Shown here in pieces: positions 49,997 to 59,544 of a DNA stretch of 64,000 bases; within the stretch, counting starts at the first letter, position 1, and the number at the start of each line of letters is the position of its first letter. The position numbers and the translations under genes were made by a program. Below the pieces are notes generated by a model that saw only the letters and a program-made list of their open reading frames with translations, searched no databases and was not told the origin of the DNA. This DNA comes from Vreelandella zhaodongensis (GTDB taxonomy: Bacteria > Pseudomonadota > Gammaproteobacteria > Pseudomonadales > Halomonadaceae), in the NCBI RefSeq assembly GCF_013415115.1, contig NZ_JACCDD010000003.1:186001-250000 (forward strand). Reading direction: 5' to 3'.

Positions 49997-50794
49997 TTAC
50001 AGCCCAAAGCGCTGTTTCAGCCACTCGGCAACGGCGGCTTCGCCATGGTGGCCGATACGTTCAGCCCCCTTTATACGATCAAATAGCGCCGGGTGGGCAT
50101 TGGCCATTACCTGAGCCTCCCCTGCCAGGTTAAGCATTTCGGTATCGTTCAGGTTATCGCCAAAGGCCAAACACTCTGCCGGTGTCAGCTTTAACGTTTC
50201 CAGCAGCGCCGTTAAGGCCGCGCCTTTATTGACGCCACCGGCCATGATTTCCAGAGCATCCGTGGTGGAGTAAGTAATATGTAAACTCTGCCCACATGCT
50301 TGATGGGCCTGCGCTTCCAGTTGCGCTAATGAATCTGGGTCGCCCAGATAGAGCACTTTACCAACACCCTTGGCATCCATCTCTTCCGGCGGCACGACCT
50401 CGTAAGTAAAGCCAGTCGATGCATGCAATGACAGTAGATGTGGTGCCTCGGCATCGACATGCCAACCGTTTTCACGGTAAAGGCTGAGCCGCACCTGGGG
50501 CGGGCGCGGCAGCTGAATAAGTGTTTCGGCATGGGCTGGTTCAAGATGCGTCGCGCTCAACAGCGTGCCAGCGGGGTCGTGAGTATACGCCCCGTTGGTA
50601 CTGATCAAATGGATCGGGATATCCAACTGATCGCGAAACACCCGCATATCGTTATAGTGACGGCCAGAAGCCAGCGCGACATGATGACCTTGCGTTACGA
50701 GAGCCCGAAGTACCTCTATGGTGCTTTCGTGCAGCCGATGGTCGCTGCCTAACAGCGTACCGTCAAGGTCGGAAACGATAAGGCGTGATGTCAT
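49997..50794 (-). CDS. Cof-type HAD phosphatase
   Basis: 265 residues, HAD subfamily IIB. Motif I VSDLDGTLLGSD, motif II ALASGRHYND, motif III Lys in GVNKGAAL, motif IV AFGDNLNDTEML. AGGAG lies before the ATG. Resembles YbhA/YidA-type sugar- or pyridoxal-phosphate phosphatases; substrate not predictable. Upstream of gltR on the same strand with a 120-bp gap. Confidence 0.92.
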   Translation of the reverse strand: MTSRLIVSDLDGTLLGSDHRLHESTIEVLRALVTQGHHVALASGRHYNDMRVFRDQLDIPIHLISTNGAYTHDPAGTLLSATHLEPAHAETLIQLPRPPQVRLSLYRENGWHVDAEAPHLLSLHASTGFTYEVVPPEEMDAKGVGKVLYLGDPDSLAQLEAQAHQACGQSLHITYSTTDALEIMAGGVNKGAALTALLETLKLTPAECLAFGDNLNDTEMLNLAGEAQVMANAHPALFDRIKGAERIGHHGEAAVAEWLKQRFGL

Positions 50795-50870
50795 GGTGCA
50801 CTCCTGATGATAGAGCTTCTCAGCTTATCCGATTACGCTTGCCGCTCCCAGCCGGATTAAAGACACTCAA

Positions 50871-50902
50871 AGCCCTCTAAGGCAACGCCGCCTTGAAGGG
50901 CT
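50871..50902 (-). terminator. Hairpin after the nag/chb operon
   Basis: AGCCCTCTAAGGC and GCCTTGAAGGGCT pair over 13 positions with two mismatches around a 6-base loop. It lies 20 bases after the chb stop. No clear T-run on the minus strand, so it is a probable but imperfect terminator. Confidence 0.5.
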
Positions 50903-50921
50903 CTCGCTACCTTCACGGCGG

Positions 50922-53618
50922 TTAATTTAGCGTCACGACACGGCTCTGCCGCTGACCGTTGGCACTGATACTGCGCAATAGCACTGTGTTTTCCACCTCG
51001 GGTTGCGCGTTGTCCTGATAGACCAGCCAGCTCGCTCCGTCATCCAAGGAGTATTCAATCGTCACTCCCGGCAGAGCGACATTGGCTTCTAGCCTACCCG
51101 CTTCGATTCGGGCCCCTGGCAACGGCAGACGATAAGCGATTCCATCGCGATCCAGCCGTGGCAGGACGTGCTGGCCAAGCAGGTTGGCAAAGCGCTGCCA
51201 GTCCTCGGTCAACGTCTCATGGTCGACGAAGGACGTCTCGCCACCGGCGAACGCCTGACCAGGTCGATAATCGAGCTCCCACTCGGCTCGGTGCCAAGCT
51301 CGCTCGGCTAACGCCAGCAGGCGTGGAAAGGTCATGTACTCCATCTGGGCTTCACTGCGCACCGTCTCCCCCCAGGCCTGGGCGGAAATTCCCCGAGCGC
51401 CCTGCCACCCCTCAACGCTTTCGGCACGGAAGGTGTCGCCATCTCGATCAACCGACGTCTCGGCATTTTGCGCCAGATTATCGGGGGCAAAGGAGAACAC
51501 CTTGCGGGTATCGGTGAAACGCGTCGCCCAGTAGTAGCCCCGTTCGTGTGGATTGACTTCATAGGGCATGTCGAAGTAGAGATAATCTGGGCTCGAAAGA
51601 ATCACCTCATAGCCCCGCGACTGCCACTCCGCCACCGACTGACTGCCGCCCCAAAACAGCGGGTCCCAGAAGTTGACCGCTACCTGCGGCGTAGCAAACT
51701 CTGCGGCGGACTCCACATGCTTAAGACCGTCCTGCCAGGCCGACATCCGAGCAATCCCGTAAGTATCGGCGAGCTGGCTGACCTGTATGGCAAAGCGGCT
51801 CGGTAACTCCTCAACAGAAGCGACTTCTCCACTGGCAATTTTCTGCTGGCAAATTGGTGACGCTTCCCAGGGATGGTGCTGGTCACGCTGGTCGATGGTT
51901 CCTCGCCAGTCGACCGCTTCTTCGGCATCGATATCCTGAAAACCATTACCCAGCAGGATATTTTTGGCTTCATCACCGCCAAAGTGCCAGTTAGCCAATT
52001 CCTGGCCTGCCTCTTGGTGCATCGATACCACTTCGCCCATTACCTTATCGACAAAGCGGTGCGTCGACTCAAGGCAGGGATTGAGGTAGCTACGGCGGTC
52101 ATAGAGCTGAACCGACAGCGTGTTGGACGTGTCTTCGGGGTCGATTAATCGATACTCATTGGCTGCCACACTATCGCCCTCCTCCAGCAGCCGATGATGC
52201 CGCGCCTCCATAGCCACAACGGCGGCGCGAGCGTGAGCTGGCATATCGATCTCAGGCACTACCTGAATATGACGTGCCTCGGCATAGCGAACAATATCGA
52301 TATAATCCTCTCGGGTGTAGAAACCGCTACCGGAGGTATCGGCCGCTGGCCCTGAGCCTAGCTGGGGCAACAGGCAGCGTGTTTCCGTCAGATCATGACA
52401 GCGCTTGCTGCCTACTTCGGTTAACTCCGCTAACCCTGGGATCTCCAGCCGCCATCCCTCATCATCGGTGAGATGGAAATGGAAACGATTGAGCTTGTAG
52501 GCGGCCATTTGGTCGAGCAAACGCAACACTGAGGCCTTGTCTTTGAAGTTCCGCGCCACGTCCAGCATGAAGCCGCGGTAGTCGTAACGCGGAGCATCAT
52601 CAACATCCATCGCTGGCACTAGCCCTGTTTCATCCGTGGCCGCTATTAGCGACTGTACAGCGTAGAAAGCCCCAGCGGCGTCAAAGGCCAGAATATCGGC
52701 ACCTGACTCATCGAGCTGCAGGCGATAGCCCCCTTCCCGTGCTAGTGCGTCATCGAGGGCGTCTGAATCAGAGACTAAACGAGCGCGAATCACCAGGCCG
52801 TTTTCACCTTGGCTGACGGGGATGTCGAGCCGTTCGAAGCGCTCCCCCAGTGCAGTTAGGCTGGCCTCGCTAAGCATTGGCATCACCAGGCTGACCCCTT
52901 CAGACAGATCGAGGGTGGTCTCTCCCAGGCGAGACGACCGTGGTGTCGGCAAAATGGCCCCTCGCAATGCGTCGGCTGCCAATGCAGTAGCTGCAGCGTT
53001 CCGCTCGAAGCGTGTCTCAGCTGTCATCACCACGTTGCGATCCTCCGGCGTGCGCATCAGCAACTCGCCTTCGGGTTCATCAACGAAGTTCGTCAGCACC
53101 TCGTCACGGGTATTATCGATAACCGCTGTTTCATCACCTACCGCTAGGTACCAGTTGGGCATCACATCGGTCATGAATAGCTGCCAGTACTCACCCACGA
53201 TGGGAATTTCCAGGCTCTCGCCAGCACCCAGCCCAGTAAAGGCGTCATTAGGCTCAAGCCGATGAAGATCACCAGTGATGCGTGTCAGCGCCAGTCCAGG
53301 GTGATCCATCTGCAGCAGGCGGCGAATACTCGAGAAATACAATCCCCAGTCGCTCGCCTCAATGGCCTCATCCGAGGTGTTGGTCAAGAGAATTGTAGCG
53401 GTAAAACAGGCAGCATAATCCGCCCCGAGCTTCTGGCAGTCGATATCATGCGCCTGGGGTTGGTTGGCGGTTATCGTGTACTGCACATCCAACCGCTGTG
53501 CCAAGTCTTGGGCAGACGACGCGCCAAGCTGTGTGGCTTCACTGGCCTGGACAGCCGCCGAGTTGATTGCGATCCCGACAGCCAGTGCCGTTAGGACCTT
53601 CATTGTCGATGTTGTCAT
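50922..53618 (-). CDS. chb: Periplasmic beta-N-acetylhexosaminidase / chitobiase (GH20)
   Basis: Releases GlcNAc from chitooligosaccharides. About 898 residues from ATG 53618, chosen because GAGGTGAT sits just before it. Signal peptide (cleavage near AAVQA), CHB_HEX carbohydrate-binding domain (about 40-200), GH20b domain (about 220-340), catalytic barrel beginning YDYRGFMLDVARNF with RFHFHLTDDEGWRLEIPGL and the Asp-Glu pair in WHFGGDEAKN, and a C-terminal Ig-like domain (about 815-898). Last gene of the chitooligosaccharide operon, 17 bp after chiP. Confidence 0.95.
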   Translation of the reverse strand: MTTSTMKVLTALAVGIAINSAAVQASEATQLGASSAQDLAQRLDVQYTITANQPQAHDIDCQKLGADYAACFTATILLTNTSDEAIEASDWGLYFSSIRRLLQMDHPGLALTRITGDLHRLEPNDAFTGLGAGESLEIPIVGEYWQLFMTDVMPNWYLAVGDETAVIDNTRDEVLTNFVDEPEGELLMRTPEDRNVVMTAETRFERNAAATALAADALRGAILPTPRSSRLGETTLDLSEGVSLVMPMLSEASLTALGERFERLDIPVSQGENGLVIRARLVSDSDALDDALAREGGYRLQLDESGADILAFDAAGAFYAVQSLIAATDETGLVPAMDVDDAPRYDYRGFMLDVARNFKDKASVLRLLDQMAAYKLNRFHFHLTDDEGWRLEIPGLAELTEVGSKRCHDLTETRCLLPQLGSGPAADTSGSGFYTREDYIDIVRYAEARHIQVVPEIDMPAHARAAVVAMEARHHRLLEEGDSVAANEYRLIDPEDTSNTLSVQLYDRRSYLNPCLESTHRFVDKVMGEVVSMHQEAGQELANWHFGGDEAKNILLGNGFQDIDAEEAVDWRGTIDQRDQHHPWEASPICQQKIASGEVASVEELPSRFAIQVSQLADTYGIARMSAWQDGLKHVESAAEFATPQVAVNFWDPLFWGGSQSVAEWQSRGYEVILSSPDYLYFDMPYEVNPHERGYYWATRFTDTRKVFSFAPDNLAQNAETSVDRDGDTFRAESVEGWQGARGISAQAWGETVRSEAQMEYMTFPRLLALAERAWHRAEWELDYRPGQAFAGGETSFVDHETLTEDWQRFANLLGQHVLPRLDRDGIAYRLPLPGARIEAGRLEANVALPGVTIEYSLDDGASWLVYQDNAQPEVENTVLLRSISANGQRQSRVVTLN

Positions 53619-53635
53619 TGTTATCACCTCAAGCA

Positions 53636-55042
53636 TTACAGAATCGAGAAAGGAGCCACGACCATGAACTTGATGTCGTGTTCATCCTGAAAGGCGTTTT
53701 TAAAGCCGCCATCCCCCCAGGAGGCGTAGTCGGTGCGGTTGTCGTAGCGGGTGTAGTGCAGCTGAAAGCGCGTGCCCTCGGCCCAACCATTCTGAACCTT
53801 GTAGTGCACGTCAAAATTCCAAGCAGACTCGCTGAGGCGGCGTTCGGGATCCTCGAAACCTGAGTAGGGACGCGCACCCCAGCCATAGGCATGGGCGACG
53901 CCCAGCGACCAACCGGGCAAATGCCACCCCTCCAGGCCATAGGTAACACCGGCGTAGAGAGACTTCTCACCATCGTGGTTCCAGTCGGATCGAGCATCCC
54001 ACCAGACATCCATGCGTCCGTTGGACGACGCATAGGGGGTAGTCATCCTCGGCAGGAAGAAACCCTGAGCACCCGGCGCATGCACCCAACTGAACTCGAG
54101 CCGCCAATCGAAGGCACCCCGTTCATAGTGAGCAGTAAGCACCTGTTGCCAGGCAGTGCCATCATAGACATCGTTGGCTGAGCCATCGTCATGACGGTCA
54201 CTGGCGGCGTAGGCCTGGTAACTCAATCGCAGCGGGGCATCGTTTAGATGGGTGGCATAAGACACCTTGCCGAACCCTTGATCCATATAACCCTGGGCTT
54301 GCCCAAACGCTGCCTCGACCATCAAATCATCGGTGACCTCGTAGCGCGCGCCCAGCGAGTGCAGGTAGTCGATTGTCTCTCCGTCAGCTTGGCGGAACTC
54401 GTAGAAACGTTGGTACCAAGGGGCCTTGTAGCGATCGGCATGAAAATAGCTCAGCGACAGGCTACCGACCTGAGCGCCAAGCTCGCCTCCGCGATAAGTG
54501 CCCGGCAGGAAGGACCAGTTAGGGGCGATAACACTGGTACCTTGAGGCTGCAGATACCCCAGCCGCCCCCACATATCGCCAAACTTCAACTTGAGGGCAG
54601 CCCGGTAAAGGCTGGCACCATTCGTCTCCTTGCCGTCCCAGCGCTCCTCCCAGAGCGTACTCGCTGGGCGGAAATTAAACTCCGTACCCTGGTGGCGGTT
54701 CTGAAAGTCATAGGCGGCAAAGGCGGCTAGATCCAGTCCCACAACTCCCCCCGCATAACCACTTGAGAAGTCGACGGCCAGATTGGCGGTAGAGTGCTGC
54801 AGGTTGGAAGCGTAAGACCCTGGGCTGCCCTCACCATCGGGTCCCATGCCTCCCTGGCGACGATCACGGTCTCGGTAGATATAAAACAGAGTGGTCTGAA
54901 GACTGGCCTCTTCCATAAAGCCCTGTGGCTCACTTGCAGAGGACGTCAAAGGAACCAGAGATAAGGTGCCGATCATGGCTAGTTGACCGAAGCGACCTAA
55001 AGGTTGCCCTGTTTGGGGCGTAAATATGCTTGATATCAGCAT
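53636..55042 (-). CDS. chiP: OprD-family outer-membrane porin, ChiP-like chitoporin
   Basis: Monomeric 16-strand beta barrel for uptake of chitooligosaccharides. 468 residues; the signal peptide is likely, with the core around GQLAMIGTLSLVPLTSSASE; an inner Met start at 54976 is possible. OprD-like signs: GFMEEASLQTTLFYIYRDRD, alternating aromatic beta strands and a C-terminal strand EHDIKFMVVAPFSIL. Chitin specificity is inferred from being next to chb and nagE. An AACAACAA motif lies 12 bases before the start. Confidence 0.88.
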   Translation of the reverse strand: MLISSIFTPQTGQPLGRFGQLAMIGTLSLVPLTSSASEPQGFMEEASLQTTLFYIYRDRDRRQGGMGPDGEGSPGSYASNLQHSTANLAVDFSSGYAGGVVGLDLAAFAAYDFQNRHQGTEFNFRPASTLWEERWDGKETNGASLYRAALKLKFGDMWGRLGYLQPQGTSVIAPNWSFLPGTYRGGELGAQVGSLSLSYFHADRYKAPWYQRFYEFRQADGETIDYLHSLGARYEVTDDLMVEAAFGQAQGYMDQGFGKVSYATHLNDAPLRLSYQAYAASDRHDDGSANDVYDGTAWQQVLTAHYERGAFDWRLEFSWVHAPGAQGFFLPRMTTPYASSNGRMDVWWDARSDWNHDGEKSLYAGVTYGLEGWHLPGWSLGVAHAYGWGARPYSGFEDPERRLSESAWNFDVHYKVQNGWAEGTRFQLHYTRYDNRTDYASWGDGGFKNAFQDEHDIKFMVVAPFSIL

Positions 55043-55054
55043 GGCAGTACCCGC

Positions 55055-55062
55055 TTGTTGTT
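55055..55062 (-). promoter_or_regulatory. AANAANAA motif before chiP
   Basis: AACAACAA on the minus strand, 12 bases upstream of the chiP ATG at 55042. Matches the Hfq/Crc target motif of Pseudomonas. Confidence 0.45.
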
Positions 55063-55121
55063 GATTTTTTATTGAGCTTTGCAGTGATATGCACGTTTTT
55101 AAGACGCGCGGGGGTCTGTGA

Positions 55122-55138
55122 GGCAGCGCAACGCTGCC
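55122..55138 (-). other. Short GC-rich hairpin in the nagE-chiP spacer
   Basis: GGCAGCG/CGCTGCC, 7-bp perfect stem with a 3-base loop. No following T-run. With the palindrome at 55189-55220 it gives two stable structures in the 192-bp spacer. Confidence 0.6.
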
Positions 55139-55188
55139 CCATAAACAAGGATCTATGACGTAGAAATCTTGGCTAAGTCGCCACGGAT

Positions 55189-55220
55189 ATCCGTTACTCG
55201 GCAGCTGCCGAGTAACGGAT
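55189..55220. repeat. 32-bp perfect palindrome after nagE
   Basis: ATCCGTTACTCGGCAG and its exact complement meet at a CAGCTG centre (55204/55205). In nagE mRNA it starts 14 bases after the stop codon. It lacks a T-run, so it is more likely an mRNA-stabilising or read-through-limiting hairpin than a full terminator; a protein-binding site is another option. Confidence 0.85.
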
Positions 55221-55234
55221 GTCGCTTGGGAGCG

Positions 55235-56947
55235 TTAGGCTCTCAGTGAATGCGCGATAGCAGCCGCTTGAGCGCCGACGACCAGATGCCATGTATTACC
55301 GCTCAACGACTGGATGCCTCTACATCCCAGTTGCTCCAGTGCCTCACCATCAAGGCGGGAACCATCGGCTAGCTCAACACGCAGGCGTGTCTGGGCCTGG
55401 GCCTCCAGCCGTCGAACGTTGGCATCGCCACCTAAAGCAGCCATCCAGCGCTGGGCCACCTCGGCGGGCAGTGCAGTCGGTTGAGAAGGATTTATGGGGG
55501 GAGTCGTTCTATGGGCAGCGGAGTTGCCGGAATCAAGCGCCGCTCCCCCCTGCTTGAGCGCTTGTCGAATCTCATCTGCGACACCATCCGCAATGGGGCC
55601 CATCACCACCTGGAGACCACCACCTTGAAGACGCATGATCCCCCGAGAGCCCAACGACTTCAGGGCCGGCTCATCGATCGCCTCAGGATTCTCCAACACC
55701 AAGCGCAACCGAGTGGTGCAGGCACCCACGCTTTGCAGGTTGCTCGCCCCACCTAACGCTGTGACAAAAGCAGGGCCACGCTCGCCTAATGGCGTTGGGG
55801 CTGCTGCAGGTCCCGCACTTTCCGGCTCGCGACCTGGGGTCGGTAGATCAAAGCGGATAATGGCCCAGCGGAATACCGTGTAGTAAAGGGCGAAATAGGC
55901 GAGGCCCACAGGCAACATCAGCCAGCCATTGGTGGAGAGGCCATAAGAGAGTGCGAAGTCAAAAGCACCTGCGGAGAAGGTAAAGCCAAGCTTCACGTCC
56001 AGCCAATGCAGCAATGCCATGGAAACGCCCGTCAATACAGCATGTAAGCCGTAAAGCACCGGTGCCAGGAACATAAACGTGAATTCGATGGGCTCGGTGA
56101 CACCGGTCAGGAAAGCCGTCAACGCCAGCGAAAGTAACAAGCCACCCACCTGGGCACGGCGTCCTTTTGGTGCTGCGTGGTACATCGCCAGCGCCGCTGC
56201 CGGTAAACCAAACATCATTACGGGGAAGAAACCGGTCATAAAGCGCCCTGCTGCGGGGTCGCCAGCAAAGAAGCGGTTTAAGTCGCCGTTGGCCACTACC
56301 CCAGAGGCTGTCTCGAAACTACCGAAGACAAACCACACCAAGCTATTAAGCACGTGGTGCAAGCCAGTGACGATCAATAAACGGTTGAGCATCCCATACA
56401 CAAAGAGGCCCAGCTCACCCGCGTCGATCAGCCACTGACCGAGAGAATCGATACCGTGCTGAATGGGTGGCCAGACCACCCCGAAGGCAACTCCTAAGGC
56501 CACCGCGGCCAGGCCCGTGGCAATAGGTACAAAGCGCCGTCCGCCGAAAAAGGCCAAATACTCAGGTAGCTGAATCGCCTGATAGCGGTTATAGAGCAGA
56601 CCTGCCACGCTGCCAATAATAATGCCCGCCAGCACCCCCATATTGATTTCGGGGTTAATCGCGGCAAGCACAGCATCCAGCACCAGGTAGCCGATCACCC
56701 CGGCCAGACCGGCGGCACCGTTATTGTCACTAGCGAAGCCCACTGCCAGGCCGATAGCAAAGATCAACGCTAGGTTTGCAAAGATCGCCTCACCGGCACT
56801 GGCGATAAAGGCGATATCCAATAGATCGGGCTGGCCCAAACGTAGCAACAGGCCAGCAATAGGCAGTACCGCGATGGGCAACATCAGGGAGCGACCGAGC
56901 TGCTGCAGTCCGCCCATCAGGCGGGAACCGAAGGTCGTGGAAGACAT
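55235..56947 (-). CDS. nagE: PTS N-acetylglucosamine transporter EIICB with second IIB domain
   Basis: Inner-membrane PTS permease that imports and phosphorylates GlcNAc. 570 residues from ATG 56947, two bases after the nagF stop, with AGAGG in the nagF end. IIC: about ten spans, PIAVLPIAGLLLRLG, GLHHVLNS, GVTEPIEFTFMFLAPVLY. IIB-1: phospho-Cys410 in GACTTRLRL. A second IIB-like domain (about 495-570) ends TRLRVELADG, but the Cys position reads Ala518. EIIA is supplied by NagF. Confidence 0.95.
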   Translation of the reverse strand: MSSTTFGSRLMGGLQQLGRSLMLPIAVLPIAGLLLRLGQPDLLDIAFIASAGEAIFANLALIFAIGLAVGFASDNNGAAGLAGVIGYLVLDAVLAAINPEINMGVLAGIIIGSVAGLLYNRYQAIQLPEYLAFFGGRRFVPIATGLAAVALGVAFGVVWPPIQHGIDSLGQWLIDAGELGLFVYGMLNRLLIVTGLHHVLNSLVWFVFGSFETASGVVANGDLNRFFAGDPAAGRFMTGFFPVMMFGLPAAALAMYHAAPKGRRAQVGGLLLSLALTAFLTGVTEPIEFTFMFLAPVLYGLHAVLTGVSMALLHWLDVKLGFTFSAGAFDFALSYGLSTNGWLMLPVGLAYFALYYTVFRWAIIRFDLPTPGREPESAGPAAAPTPLGERGPAFVTALGGASNLQSVGACTTRLRLVLENPEAIDEPALKSLGSRGIMRLQGGGLQVVMGPIADGVADEIRQALKQGGAALDSGNSAAHRTTPPINPSQPTALPAEVAQRWMAALGGDANVRRLEAQAQTRLRVELADGSRLDGEALEQLGCRGIQSLSGNTWHLVVGAQAAAIAHSLRA

Positions 56948-56948
56948 C

Positions 56949-59528
56949 TCAGCACCTCTCAAGGGTCGTTGTTGTTGTGATAGTTTCAGTCGGCTGGGCT
57001 AGCCACTCTCCAAGCCGCCCACGTACCGCACCTGCGCCGTCTAAGGCCAATAACACAGGCAGTTCGGCAGCCAGTGCAGTAACATCCAAGCGGCGCAGTG
57101 CCGCCTTCACCGCAGGCACACGAGCAGGTTCCACAGAGAGCTCATCGATTCCCAAAGCCACCAACAAGGGCGCGGCCAAGTCGTCACTAGCGGCTGCACC
57201 GCACACCCCCACCGGACAGTGCCCCTTCGCGCCCTCCACGGTGGTCTGAATAAGCCGTAGCACGGCAGGATGCAATACATCGGCTCTAGCGCTAAGAGCA
57301 GGATCCTCGCGATCCATCGCCAAGGTGTACTGAGTCAGGTCGTTGGTACCGATGGATAAGAAGTCCGCTTCCGTAGCCAGACTGTCTGCACAGAGCGCAG
57401 CACTAGGCACTTCGATCATGGCGCCGAGGCGAGGTCGTGAGTCGAGCCCCATTTCACTGGCCAGTGCTTCCAGGCGCTGGCGCACTTCGCGTAGTTCTCC
57501 AACCTCGCTGACCATGGGCAGCATGATATGCAGTGCTTCTAACGGTGTGACGCCGAGCAACGCCCGAAGCTGGGTTTCCAGCAGTTCAGGGTGGCTGGCC
57601 CACAAACGGGCACCCCGCACGCCCAGCGCCGGATTAGGCACTGACGGCAAGCGCAGATAAGGAAGCTGCTTATCCGCACCGATATCCAGAGTGCGAATAA
57701 TCACCGGCTTACCACCTAAGGCCTCCAACGCGGCCTGATACTCGTCACGTTGGGTGGTCTCGCTGGGGGCACTGTCTCGCTCCAGAAAAAGAAATTCGCT
57801 GCGCAGTAACCCCACGCCATCGGCACCATTCGCCGCGGCTAGGCGCGCCTCCTCCGCGCTACCAACATTGGCGTAAACCCCAACCTTGCGACCATCGCGA
57901 GTGATGACTGTCTCGAAGGCCGCTGATCTTGCCGTCTCGGCATCACGGCGAGAGATGTCAATACGCTCTGTCACCTCGGCCCATTGGGTCGAACTTGGCG
58001 TCAGCACCAGTCGACCGTCCTCAGCATCTAGGATGACCCCTTCATCTGGGGCGTCGTTAACTGCCTTCATCAAGGCCGACCCCATGGCCACTAGACAGGG
58101 AATGCCTCGGGCGCGCGCCAGAATAGCCACATGTGACGTTGTGCCCCCGCCCGCGAGACAAAGCCCTGCAGGATGTAGGGCAGCAACGGCCACTAGCTCC
58201 GAAGGTGTCAGTTCCTCAGCGGCGACAATGGCCCCCTCAGGTAGCTCAGGGAGTACCGCTTGCTGGTCATCACTTAGCTCTGCCATCACACGGCGCTGCA
58301 AGTCGCGTAGATCAGCAACCCTGGCGGCAAGCAGCGTATTTCCGCTCACCGCAAGCTGTGCGGCTTCAGCCCCCAACGCCTCTCGCCAAGCATGACCAGC
58401 GCTATGCCCTTCGCCAATGAACTCCCCAGCTGCCGCCACTAAATCGGGGTCTTCCAGCCAAGCACCATGGGCAGCAAAGATTTCCGCCTCGGCGCTCTGT
58501 CCCTGACGCGTCGCTTGCGCTTCAGCTTGGGCTAGCGCCTCGCCAACTCGCAGCAGCGCCTCTTTCAAGCGAGCCGTCTCAACGGCTTCGCCCTCACCCA
58601 TCAAGGGCACGGTGGGTAGCGGCAATTGATATGAGACAAGCGGGCCGATGGCTAAACCAGGGCTAGCCACTAAACCAGCCAGCTCACCCTTTTTAAGTGT
58701 CACTGCAGTTAACGTAGAGGATGGCGGCGCGCTGTGTTCCTCCACCTCGGGAGTGGTCAACAGCCGCTCGGCGGCGTCTAGCGCTGCCTCAGCTGCTTCT
58801 CCCTGGACAATCAGTGTTAACGCGGCGCCATCTGTCAGGCCCAGATTCATTAATGCGCTAAGGCTATCGGCACTAGCGCTGTTAACGTTGCCGGTTGATC
58901 GCTCATGCTGCACCGTCAGACTAACACTGTGCTCCCGAGCGATGGCGCGAAGGCGTGCGGCGGGACGGGCATGTAGCCCCGATGCTAGAGCCAGAATCAC
59001 ACGACGCTCAGCTAACGGCCCATCAGCACGCGTATCAGCAAGTTCAACGGCGGTGCGGGTTAGCACCAGTAAGGGTTCACCTAGTGACACCCGCTCACCC
59101 TCGCGGTGCTTCGGTGGCAGCAATTGCCAACCAGCCGCTTCGGTAATCACCAGCGGGGTAATCAGCGCACTTGCCCCCCGCGCTAACGCATCGGCATCGA
59201 ATCGGCACATCGGGTCGCCAGCGCGCACCTGATCACCTACGGTGACCAAAGGCTCAATACCTTCCCCTTTTAACTCAACCGTATCCAAGCCAAGGTGAAG
59301 CAGTAACTCAACGCCTGCCTCGGTTTTCAGGGTGAATGCATGATGGGTACGAGCGCACTGCACCACGACACCGTCACAGGGGGCGTGCAGGCACTCGCCC
59401 AGCGGGTCAATCGCGATTCCCTCGCCCAGGGTTAAACCAGCGAAGACCGGGTCGGGCACCGCTGTTAGGGGTACCACAACCCCCGCCACAGGGGCCTGAA
59501 GGGTTATGGATTGATTAGAATCTGCCAT
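56949..59528 (-). CDS. nagF: Fused PTS protein EIIA(Glc-type)-HPr-EI
   Basis: Carries the whole soluble phosphorelay for NagE. 859 residues. EIIA (1-160) with phospho-His78 in ELLLHLGLDTV; HPr (about 172-260) with His186 in ASGLHARPAAR; EI (about 285-859) with His466 in GGTTSHVAILARA, LRSEFLFLERD and the C-terminal PEP site GVCGAAASDD. GGGAG lies before the ATG, with an AACAACAA motif just upstream. nagE follows after one base; nagB-II precedes by 29 bp. Same architecture as Pseudomonas GlcNAc PTS. Confidence 0.96.
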   Translation of the reverse strand: MADSNQSITLQAPVAGVVVPLTAVPDPVFAGLTLGEGIAIDPLGECLHAPCDGVVVQCARTHHAFTLKTEAGVELLLHLGLDTVELKGEGIEPLVTVGDQVRAGDPMCRFDADALARGASALITPLVITEAAGWQLLPPKHREGERVSLGEPLLVLTRTAVELADTRADGPLAERRVILALASGLHARPAARLRAIAREHSVSLTVQHERSTGNVNSASADSLSALMNLGLTDGAALTLIVQGEAAEAALDAAERLLTTPEVEEHSAPPSSTLTAVTLKKGELAGLVASPGLAIGPLVSYQLPLPTVPLMGEGEAVETARLKEALLRVGEALAQAEAQATRQGQSAEAEIFAAHGAWLEDPDLVAAAGEFIGEGHSAGHAWREALGAEAAQLAVSGNTLLAARVADLRDLQRRVMAELSDDQQAVLPELPEGAIVAAEELTPSELVAVAALHPAGLCLAGGGTTSHVAILARARGIPCLVAMGSALMKAVNDAPDEGVILDAEDGRLVLTPSSTQWAEVTERIDISRRDAETARSAAFETVITRDGRKVGVYANVGSAEEARLAAANGADGVGLLRSEFLFLERDSAPSETTQRDEYQAALEALGGKPVIIRTLDIGADKQLPYLRLPSVPNPALGVRGARLWASHPELLETQLRALLGVTPLEALHIMLPMVSEVGELREVRQRLEALASEMGLDSRPRLGAMIEVPSAALCADSLATEADFLSIGTNDLTQYTLAMDREDPALSARADVLHPAVLRLIQTTVEGAKGHCPVGVCGAAASDDLAAPLLVALGIDELSVEPARVPAVKAALRRLDVTALAAELPVLLALDGAGAVRGRLGEWLAQPTETITTTTTLERC
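56969..56976 (-). promoter_or_regulatory. AANAANAA motif before nagE
   Basis: AACAACAA on the minus strand, 21 bases upstream of the nagE ATG and inside the 3' end of nagF (in its Thr run). It could also simply reflect the ACA Thr codons. Confidence 0.35.
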
Positions 59529-59544
59529 GGGAAAGCTCCCAATA

